A stretch of DNA of 64,000 bases from Pseudo-nitzschia pungens (taxonomy: Eukaryota; Bacillariophyta; Bacillariophyceae; Bacillariales; Bacillariaceae): NCBI GenBank assembly GCA_037355855.1, contig CM074762.1, forward strand, positions 4,836,001 to 4,900,000. Direction: 5' to 3'. The translations under genes and the position numbers were made by a program. This document shows positions 56,931 to 64,000 of the stretch, piece by piece (the stretch's first letter is position 1; every line of letters starts with the position of its first letter). The notes under the pieces were generated by a model that made no database searches, was not told the origin of the DNA, and worked only from the letters and a program-made list of their open reading frames with translations.

Positions 56931-57289
56931 TATATTCACTGAGGTAGTACTATTCTTGCTGCTTGTAGTAGTAGTACAGTTATACACTGCTGCTACATAC
57001 TACTGCAGTGCGTAGGTAGTAGTACATAAGAGGTAGTCCAAAATTATGGCGCAGCGGGGCCAGCTCTCTGTGGTTTAGGTGGAGCGCAATACCACCATCA
57101 GGTTTCTACTGGTTTCTACTATTACTTCGGTACGGTACATACTACTAGTAGTAACGCTAGTACTGCTATCGTCATGTAGAAGAAATCAATTCTCAGCAAA
57201 TACATGCATGACAGAAAAATCCATGTGTCGTAAATCTTACTTCACATAATTTTGGGTCGAAATGGAACAAGAAAGACGGCAACTGAAAT

Positions 57290-57690
57290 ATAATGAGATG
57301 GAAATGGTAAGTGAACCACATCAAGGTTGGAGGAGGTATTAATCATGGATTTTGATTCGTCTAACTGTGCATCATTGACTTGCCTGCTTGCTCCTGATAG
57401 GGAGGCGACCGCAACTGCTGATGAAGTAGGATGCAACGGGAAATGAAATATAATGCAATGGTGAGTGAAGCACATCAAGATCTGGGGTATTGATAATGGA
57501 TTTCAATTGTTCTAATTCTGCATTGAGTTGCCTGCTTGCTACTGATAGGGAAGAATCAACTTTAATTCGACGGGGCAACTGAAGAATGATGCGACGGGGC
57601 AACTGAAAAATGATGTGACCGGGCAACTGACACATAATGCAATTGCAACTGAAATATGATGCGATCGCAACTGAAATATGATGGGGGACG
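57290..57690 (-). repeat. CAACTG array in element D
   Basis: GGGCAACTGAAAAATGATG-type units with GATAGGGAAGAATCAACTT, as in B. Confidence 0.85.
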
Positions 57691-57765
57691 TGCCGTTGCA
57701 GAGGCTGAAGCTGCAGCCAATAATCCTCCTGGGAATGAGGATGAGGATGCTGGTGATGTTGGTTC
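57691..57765 (+). other. possible host-gene exon scrap
   Basis: One frame reads an Ala/acidic stretch (AVAEAEAAANNPPGNEDEDA) up to the element E border. Too short to identify; it may be the coding sequence into which E inserted. Confidence 0.25.
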
Positions 57766-57793
57766 CGTCTGTTAACTGTTTTTCGACCCCTGC

Positions 57794-58375
57794 TTGAAAC
57801 GTTAGCACCCCACCTCCAAAGGTCTAAATTTGAGACCTATCCTCTAGCTTGTACTTCAAAATTTATCGCGCACTCCCAATTTTATTTATAACGTTTATCA
57901 CGAAAAAAATGAGGGGCACGGCCTCAATTTTTTCACCGCCCGTATGTAACATTTCACACTTTATCCTCTAAATATTATTTCTTCCACCTCAAAAAATAAT
58001 ATGGTTCATGGTCGAAAAATTGTTTACTCCGTCCTCCATAAATTTTGTGCTCTGCTCTCCTTACTTTTCATGCTACATTCCTACACAATTTCTTTTACGT
58101 CAGCTAAAGTTTACACCCCAGTCCCCTTCACTTTTCCAGTTAAATCCTCTCTATTTTTTGTCCTCAACCGCGCAATGTTCGTATCCATATGGCGCCAAAA
58201 TTTGTACCCTCGACCTCTAATATCATTACACCACCACCACCGGGGCACATTGTGGTCTCACCGTTCAAAATATGTACCCCCCTGCATACAAATTGTGTGT
58301 ACTAGTACCTTACAAAACAAAATTTATTTCACGCCAAATTATTATCGTGCTACTAATTATAAAATGAAACCTACG
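57794..58375. other. element E left-end region, no gene seen
   Basis: AT-rich subterminal DNA. An open frame from 58,001 runs through it and into the 22-bp repeat but has no recognisable domain. Confidence 0.5.
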
Positions 58376-58377
58376 GT

Positions 58378-58580
58378 ATTAAAATTGTCGTCACTCTACA
58401 TAGAATTGTCGTCACTCTACATAGGATCGTTGTCACTCTACATGGGAATGTCGTCACTCTACATAGGATCGTTGTCACTCTACATGGGAATGTCGTCACT
58501 CTACATACAATCGTCGTCACTCTACATAGGATCGTTGTCACTCTACATGGGAATGTCGTCACTCCACTCACTCCACTCAG
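58378..58580 (+). repeat. 22-bp tandem repeat CGTCACTCTACATAGGATCG-type
   Basis: About nine units with variable ends (AATTGT, GATCGT, GAATGT), just downstream of the ORF1 stop of element E. Confidence 0.88.
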
Positions 58581-58589
58581 AAATGAATA

Positions 58590-59859
58590 TCACACTTCCG
58601 CCATCAACATTTGCCTTTTTCTAACACACATATCTGCATCGATAAACATCTTCCTTTTCTTCTGCATGACATTACTCTCAGCGTTTGGGATCACATCCAC
58701 ATCTACTAGTACTTCTCCCATTCTTTTGAACCGTTCTCTCATCACCATTTCGAACTCTACTCCCGTCTCCCTTTCATTTCGTAGCACCTTAATTTCCTCA
58801 CACACTTTGTTATACATATTGATTCCCTTTTGGGACCACCCTTGTTTACTACCGCTCCTAGCATCACAAAACTTTTTTTTCACTTCAGCAAGGTCCTCTC
58901 CGTTCTTTCTCTTTAAGTAGTTCACCCATCTGTCGTACTCGTTGTGAATAATAATTAGTGCAAAAGCCTCATCGCTGGCTGAATATATATCACTGATCAA
59001 CTTTGCATCTTTTACTTTTTCAAACCCAACAACCGAAGGTGTTATCGCTGCTAAGATGCGACACGCAAAGTAGTAGAAATCGTCCTCACTATCGATACCC
59101 TTTCTCCTGTAATCAGGATGTAATACCTTTGCTTCGGGATCGTCTTGATCATCTGTTTCTTTAAGCTCCAAGCTTCCTGGAAACAAATCTGGTATTTCCC
59201 ATCCCTTCCTACGCGTTTTCTTTCTCTTCACATCGTCTGCAATCAAATCAAGTTCGATTTCTGTCACGTTAGACACAGCCACGATTTTAATTAGTAGTAC
59301 TGTAAGTTGGCATTTCTTGTAGTCACACTCACCTAACCAATGATTCCGAACCGACGTCTGCACACAATTTCTCAACTCGGTCACGTTCTTTTTGATCAAC
59401 GGAATGTTATAATCATAGAAATCGCACTTGTCAACGCCGCTCGGAAACGAAAGACACTCATCCTCCATCAGTCCTGCTAGCAATTTCTTGGCATAATCGT
59501 CATCCGCGAATTTAACCCATTTAAACCATTCTGACCTCAGGTAGTCCTTCAACTTAGGTACCACGACGTTCTTGCGATGCTTTTTAAGTGCCTTATTAAT
59601 ATCCTTTTTTGTCTTATTTTGTATGTCAATTACCACACCTCCACGTTGATCTCGCCTCTCCTTCTCAAGCTCTTTTACCCTTGCTTCGCTCTCCCTCAGT
59701 TGTTTCTCTCTTTCCGCCAACCTTTTCTCCGCCGCCTCAAGTCTCTTCTCCAAATTTTCAATTATAGTGTCCTTATCTGCCGCCTTCGTAGAGTTGCTGA
59801 AATTGAAATTTGTCTGATTCCCTACAACCATGTTGTCCACCACATTGAGTACCATTCTT
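58590..59859 (-). pseudogene. element E ORF1, main part (with intron)
   Basis: Continues the N-terminal part at 62,817-62,612 after the insertion; the ATG at 59,855 is internal. It has a coiled coil (IIENLEKRLEAAEKRLAERE), basic LKDYLRSEWFKWVKFADDD, then an intron 59,332-59,261 (GTGAGTG..CTAACGTGACAG, 72 nt, phase 1), which is a multiple of three with no stop and so could be retained. The C-terminal domain matches element C ORF1: DEDDFYYFACRIL-like block, SDEAFALIIIHNEYDRWVNY, KKKFCDARSGSKQGWSQKG. With the N-terminal part it is 467 residues spliced. The family is unrecognised and the conserved IHNEYDxWVN block is its best signature. Confidence 0.82.
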
Positions 59860-59879
59860 TGCTCTGTTACATGTTAAGG

Positions 59880-60822
59880 TGTTTCTTGTTCTCTGATTTG
59901 TTTCTTGTTCTTTGATTTGTTTCTTGTTCTTTGAAATGGTTGGAGTTTCATAACGACGTGATGTTAAAAAGAGAAAAAAGAGTCGACGAAAATTCTTTTC
60001 CTCCCCCAACTGTGATGAACCTCTCGGGGTAGTGGAGCTGACTGTATAAATTCGGTTGATTTGAAATCGATTGATCTGTCGAAATCAGTTGCTCTTGGTT
60101 AGGCATAAAAACACCTCCTGTAATAGGAGTTAGGTAGGTGAAAAGCCGAGCGTTGGATGCGTTGCTTGTCGTATCTGCGATTGTATGTGTTCAAAAGCAG
60201 GGAGGGGACGCATTGTTAGTTTCAGTTTGAGTCGAAAAATTCAATTCGATTTACTTTGCCGGTCTTTATTTGGGTGTGTTTGCAGCAGTCTACCGGAGTT
60301 TCGGATTTTGTAACTCCAGAGCACCTCTGTGGGTTTTGAATATGGTTCTTGTGGGATTGTTCTTTTATCTTTGGAGCTCCCTGTGGACTATTCGTTTGTC
60401 CGGAACAAGGTTGGCCTTGTTATTGCTGCTGTACCCTTTATTTGTTTTGCGTCTGTACCCTTATCGATATTGATATCGATATATGATTTGATTCGATTGA
60501 TTGATTCATTTGGCATAAGCGTCTGTACCCTTGCAATTAGTTCGCGTCCGAACCGATCTGCGTCCAGATCTTTTATTGCATTATAATTGATTCTTCAGTA
60601 GTTGAATTGCCATAAGTGAATCGTTTATTTTAGTTGGTTGATTGTTGCCGTCACTTTGGATCGGTCTGAGCGCTTTGTATTTGTTCGAACATTTTGTGTT
60701 GCAACAGGGCTCATCTCTGTAGGTTCCTTCCCCTTCTGGGAGTTCTCCTCCATGCGTCTTCCCAGACAGCAGTGCTGTACTGGCATTCAGGTCCAGTGGA
60801 GCCGAAGGCACGGTGCTGGATA
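59880..60822. other. non-coding part of the gag-only element
   Basis: The three 19-bp repeats at 59,880-59,938 are the only clear structure. No pol sequence was seen; open frames to 85 codons lack domains. Confidence 0.5.
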
Positions 60823-61914
60823 TCATGATCCTTGTGGTTGTTGTATAGGCCAGGTGATAGGTTTTTTCTGAAATCGAGGCCGTTTTGGTTTGAATATAAT
60901 GGTTCCTTCGATAGTTCTTTCAAGTGTTCCATCATGTTGGGCGCAATATGTTTCCATGGCATGTTTCATGTGGGCTTGGAAGGATTCATTGGAAGCAGTG
61001 CTTCCAGTTTCATTGCTAGGAGTCGAAGCAGTGCTGTTGTTGCTGCTATTGCTCTTATTTCTTTTGGAGTATCTATTTCTTGGGCATTCAGACCAATCAT
61101 GATCATGGCCTGGAATTCTGCAAGGATTATTGTACTTGCGCTTGCTGGTATTGATGTTGTCTTCTTCTTCGTCTTCAGATTCCGCGTTGCTGTCGCTGTC
61201 TGAATTAGAGCTGTTGTCTGCGATTGAATCGTTATCTGCGTTTGGATTGCTGTCGGAATTGTTGACGCTGTTGATATCCGAGTTGTATGGATCGTCGCTT
61301 TGCTTGCTGAGTCTGTCCAGGGAGCTCATGTGATCGACTATAAATTGCACAGTGGTGTGATGTCTGATTCCACTATGGATTCTGCAGTAGTCTTGAAAAG
61401 AATTTTGTTGTAAGTGGTTTAGATCAGCAGCAAAGCCTTGTAGTTTTTCAGTGTATTTGAAGAGTTGTTTCATTCGGTCTGCATGGTCTTTGCATGATAC
61501 GTTACTGGATTTCTTCAGCGTTCGAAGGTATGTATGCATTATATCTTTTGCATCGTCGGCGCTGCAGTATTGTTTGATAAAGGCTGAAAGTGCTTGCTTG
61601 TATCCATTCCTTGTAGTTGGATAATCGCGTTGGCTTCTTGTTAAGGCTCTCCACTTGGTTTGGGCATCGACACAAAGGCAGCGACCAAAGTATTTGATGT
61701 ACTTGGTTACTGATAGATCAAGATCTTCAGCTGCGTTTTGGAAGGCTTCTTCAGTATGTAGGAGTTCTTCTAAATCAACGTTCGTGAATAGAGGGACCTT
61801 GACGCTGTCTTCTTGGTCTTCAGCATTGTAAACTGTTAGCGTAACAAGCTTGGGATTGGAGCTGTCAAAGGCTCTCTTGTAAGGGATTGGAGGATCTCTG
61901 TACATTCCTGCCAT
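60823..61914 (-). CDS. retrotransposon Gag-like protein with CCHC-type finger
   Basis: 363 residues, ATG at 61,914. Residues about 40-215 are a helical gag-like region (TKYIKYFGRCLCVDAQTKWR, DAKDIMHTYLRTLKKSSNVS, HADRMKQLFKYTEKLQG). An acidic Asn/Ser/Asp linker follows, then CRIPGHDHDWSECPRN, a finger of the form CxxxGHxHxWxxCxxN that I associate with gag proteins of diatom retroelements. The end is Thr/Ser-rich with a basic tail. There is no protease or RT, so the element would need enzymes from a relative. The frame is intact. Confidence 0.78.
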   Translation of the reverse strand: MAGMYRDPPIPYKRAFDSSNPKLVTLTVYNAEDQEDSVKVPLFTNVDLEELLHTEEAFQNAAEDLDLSVTKYIKYFGRCLCVDAQTKWRALTRSQRDYPTTRNGYKQALSAFIKQYCSADDAKDIMHTYLRTLKKSSNVSCKDHADRMKQLFKYTEKLQGFAADLNHLQQNSFQDYCRIHSGIRHHTTVQFIVDHMSSLDRLSKQSDDPYNSDINSVNNSDSNPNADNDSIADNSSNSDSDSNAESEDEEEDNINTSKRKYNNPCRIPGHDHDWSECPRNRYSKRNKSNSSNNSTASTPSNETGSTASNESFQAHMKHAMETYCAQHDGTLERTIEGTIIFKPKRPRFQKKPITWPIQQPQGS

Positions 61915-62304
61915 GTTTTTTGGTTCGTAGCGTGTGATCGTATCGATCGATCGGAGTTTTGAATTGGTTAAAGAGCGTTCGATCGATTCGGTGTTCGATT
62001 GATCGCATCGGTTGTTTCGTAGATATCGATCGTTTCGTGTAAGTGTTTCGCAGTTCTTGATTCGACCGGTTATTTTGGAGATTGCGATCGATCGTTGTTT
62101 CTTCTTGGAGCGTTTGATCGATTCGTATCGTTCGGTTGTTCTTGTTTCCGATCGTCGTAGATTTGGTTAGATCAGTTCTTTCTTAATTCTTTTTGCTTGT
62201 TGAGGTATCGATGTATACCGGTTGTTTAGGATAAAGGATGTTTTGGATTATTCAGTACTGAGTTCCTGTCTGTCTTCTACATTAAAAGATAAACAGTAAT
62301 TACT

Positions 62305-62611
62305 GTGTTACATGTTAAGGTAGAAAATACACGATAGGAGTATTTTAAAGATGTATGATTAATAAATTGTGTTATGAATGAGAATGGTTGAATACTTTAC
62401 GAGATGGGAATGATTCCTTGAGTATCGGTGAACGATCGAATAATGATATATTATTCGGCAGGCATAATATCAATAATCGTTGATTCATGGGAATCTTTGT
62501 TTATCTTGATATTTGAATAATATTCAGTATATGTACATGAATATTATTTATATATTCTTGTGTATTGGAGCACATGCGGGATTCAATAATCATTTACGTC
62601 AACATGTCACA
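62305..62611 (-). repeat. probable 5' LTR of the gag-only element
   Basis: Its first 150 bases (plus strand) match the fragment downstream of the LRR gene (26,334-26,465), showing that the sequence is dispersed. TG..CA ends. Confidence 0.6.
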
Positions 62612-62817
62612 TGCTCATCTGCCGGTGTCTTTCCTTTTTGTTTCGTAGTCTTTTGTCCAGCCTGTTGTCTGGACGGCATTCTTGTCTTTTTCGTCGCTCC
62701 ATAAGTAGGCGTTGGTAGCTTCTTACCACTCCGATTATGTCTTGGCACGTCAACATCAGCTGGTACTGTACTAATAGCTGGAAGTGCTTTACTTAGTTCA
62801 GCGGCTTCTCTCGACAT
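62612..62817 (-). pseudogene. element E ORF1, N-terminal exon part
   Basis: ATG at 62,817. 68 codons: MSREAAELSKALPAIST.., then DVPRHNRSGKK, matching NAPRKNRSGK of element C ORF1, and a Lys/Thr/Gln-rich linker. The apparent stop (HVTC-stop) is inside the inserted element. It joins 59,859 in frame. Confidence 0.75.
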
Positions 62818-63380
62818 GATTGTGATCCGCTTATGATGTTCTTACAAACCTTGATTGAATGATATGTTCGCACGTTGCATACACCCCTGTTTTATCATGT
62901 TTTTTGTGACATGATCAATAATCCACCGTAATTACTGCGTTGTAATTATACGTCGTAATTACAACAAGCAATCACATGAAAAAAAAAAAATTTCATTCAT
63001 CATTACATGTTGTTGACTGCTGGCATCCTCTTCTAGTGCAAGCTGTCTCGGCCGCGCCATTTTTTTTACCCAAAGTTTGTACTTATATTTCTACCAATAC
63101 GACAGCCATTACTTCAGACTGTAAGCATCCCCTCCCCCCCCCGCGCCATTTCTTTTCATACTCTGATGGTAGTAGTACTTCTACTACTACCAGTACTGGT
63201 ACTAATAGTACTACTGCTGTTACTATTACACTACGTGACCATCACCACAACTATTAATGGAAACCACTACTAACCTTACTCTTAGTACTAGTAGTATGTA
63301 CTATGAGTAATACTACTAATAATGTTGTTTACTGCTACTACTACTAGTACTATTTCTACTACTAAACAATCTTACGTACT
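62818..63380. other. gene-free stretch with palindrome and ACT/AGT microsatellite
   Basis: 62,938-62,965 holds GTTGTAATTA and TAATTACAAC around 7 bases. 63,160-63,370 is TACTACTACTAGTAC-type microsatellite. GCGCCATTTTTTTTACCC at 63,055 and GCGCCATTTCTTTT at 63,143 recall the GCGCCATAATTTTT block of other family members. Confidence 0.55.
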
Positions 63381-64000
63381 TTAATCCTCTGTTTCCTTGT
63401 CCTCTGTGTTGGCCTTTGCCAACGTGCATGCATTATAAAGCGATGTATATGATGTAGAAGTCATGCCATCAATCCTTTCTTCAAACCAGTTCAACCATGC
63501 ACTACGATTTGCCACAACCAACCATTTGTTTTCAGATAAACTGCCGTCCCTTTTCAATTCTGGAACAACAGCGACATCGGATAAAATGGTGTCAACATTG
63601 AATAAAAAAAATCCAGCTTCTAAAGTCCCCTTCGAAACAAAGGCTGATTCAGACTTTACTGGTTTTTTCTGCATTTTCCGAACCACAGCATAAATTCCTT
63701 CAGTTGTCACTGGATAATTATTCACTTCCGTCGTAGGCTGTTTTAGTTTGTCTACTTCAACAAAACACAATATCTGACAGGGGATGGCCATGGAATCGAC
63801 GTCGAAGACTGCCCAATCCATCCAAACTGCGTTAACTTGTCCAGATGTCGACCGGTATGATGGATGACATCTGAATAAATAATTGAATTGGTTTCCTTCG
63901 TCCCATCTGTTATGCTCTGTAAATCCCTCTATTGATGTATCATTCTCAAGCAATGGCAGGACTGAGTCACAGACAAAATCAAGAATAACTGATGGTAAAA
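63381..64000 (-). CDS. C-terminal part of a protein resembling Plavaka/KDZ-type transposase end (partial)
   Basis: The frame is open to the window edge (LPSVILDFVCDSVLPLLEND), so the start is outside; the stop is at 63,381. It has FRCHPSYRSTSGQVNAVWMD followed by WAVFDVDSMAIPCQILCFVE, a layout (RCHPSYR..W.DWA.....PCQIL.F) that I associate with the region following the catalytic core in Plavaka/KDZ-like transposases. It then has GIYAVVRKMQKKP, FLFNVDTILSDVAVVPEL and NKWLVVANRSAWLNWFEERI. Assignment is from memory of motif style only. If right, it would be the mobility enzyme of element E and lies in the same orientation as ORF1. Confidence 0.5.
   Translation of the reverse strand, partial: LPSVILDFVCDSVLPLLENDTSIEGFTEHNRWDEGNQFNYLFRCHPSYRSTSGQVNAVWMDWAVFDVDSMAIPCQILCFVEVDKLKQPTTEVNNYPVTTEGIYAVVRKMQKKPVKSESAFVSKGTLEAGFFLFNVDTILSDVAVVPELKRDGSLSENKWLVVANRSAWLNWFEERIDGMTSTSYTSLYNACTLAKANTEDKETED

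Larger units (their letters stand above)
55283..57690 (+). mobile_element. element D: rearranged relic of the TIR family
   Basis: The left end CGTCCGAAAACTGGTTCGCG is at 55,283, preceded by TA, and the left block runs to about 55,470. It then joins directly (ATATCTGGGTAAGCCAGGTG) to the internal modules in the opposite sense to A: B-box module (GGTTTGAGTCCC at 56,152), 181-bp satellite 56,235-56,930, GCGCAGCGGGGCC block, CAACTG array 57,290-57,690. No right end or matching TA duplication was found. No gene. Confidence 0.8.
59865..62611 (-). mobile_element. gag-only LTR-type insertion in ORF1 of element E, TSD TGCTC
   Basis: 2,747 bp beginning TGTTACATGTTAAGG and ending CATGTCACA, flanked by TGCTC at 59,860-59,864 and 62,612-62,616; removal restores the ORF1 frame. 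TGTTACATGTTAAGG recurs at 62,305, so the right LTR is probably 62,305-62,611 (307 bp, 5' LTR for a minus-strand element). The left LTR matches it only for the first 16 bases and then shows GTTTCTTGTTCTTTGATTT repeats (59,880-59,938), so it is deleted or replaced. Only gag is encoded. Confidence 0.82.
57766..64000 (+). mobile_element. element E: diverged member of the TIR family, runs off window
   Basis: The left end CGTCTGTTAACTGTTTTTCG then ACCCC aligns with CGTCCGAAAACTGTTTCGCG then ACCCC. An ORF1 homologue lies at the same relative place and orientation as in C (stop about 820 bp inside, against about 610 bp). The right end is beyond the window, so length and target duplication (left flank TC) cannot be checked. 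Contents: ORF1 with intron, interrupted by an LTR-type insertion, then a third gene at the window edge. Confidence 0.65.

Noticed and set aside
58001..58624. 207-codon ORF with Leu/Ser repeats
   Set aside because: It runs through AT-rich element DNA and a 22-bp repeat opposite the end of ORF1; no domain.
59261..59332. Treating the 72-nt segment in element E ORF1 as coding
   Set aside because: It is in frame, but has GTGAGT and CTAAC..ACAG signals, and the homologue in element C has a 113-nt stop-containing intron at the same codon; splicing is more likely, though retention cannot be excluded.

Overview
The window looks like transposon-rich chromosomal DNA of a diatom, probably pennate. It holds a CoDi-style Ty1/copia polyprotein (AMIDRGANG protease motif, YVDD reverse transcriptase), a Ty3/gypsy family, short spliceosomal introns, and a membrane/LNR/leucine-rich-repeat protein of a style I associate with diatoms. 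No rRNA or complete tRNA gene and no CRISPR was seen. Species and family names come from motif recognition, not from a search.

Layout. 1-2,107: the 3' end of a Ty3/gypsy pol with a tandemly duplicated tail. 2,108-4,250: dispersed and tandem non-coding repeats. 4,712-10,070: a decayed second gypsy copy with an 0.9-kb repeat inserted in gag. 10,198-18,636: a large non-coding DNA transposon (element F) built almost wholly of tandem repeats. 20,145-26,273: the one convincing intact host-type gene, 17 exons and about 1,268 residues, in which 13 successive 72-nt exons each encode one 24-residue leucine-rich repeat with a 222-bp genomic period. 26,830-28,144: LTR fragments, including a solo LTR and a 91-bp MITE nested in another LTR. 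28,145-54,903: a nested transposon cluster. 54,906-57,765: remnants. 57,766 to the end: another large transposon (element E).

Main result. Six elements (A-F) share terminal inverted repeats of the type CGTCYG..AACTG..CGCGACC. The four with both ends visible are each flanked by a matching 2-bp target duplication (F: CA, C: GA, B: AG, A: AC). Element C carries two protein genes that I do not recognise as a named transposase. It was interrupted by a complete copia element (491/482-bp LTRs, 5-bp duplication GGGTG), which was itself interrupted by element B; element A sits in C's internal tandem array. Removing each insertion with one copy of its duplication restores reading frame exactly: copia gag-pol, ORF1 of element C, and ORF1 of element E, which carries its own LTR-type insertion. 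ORF1 of C and E are homologues with a phase-1 intron at the same place. A, B, D and F are non-coding or nearly so, and carry the same modules in the same order, including about 181-bp satellites and GC-rich minisatellites.

Because of this nesting most genes are broken; only the leucine-rich-repeat gene and ORF2 of element C look continuous, and ORF2 probably has a frameshift near its 3' end. Computed ORFs of 500-890 codons in the minisatellites are artefacts of repeats open in several frames.
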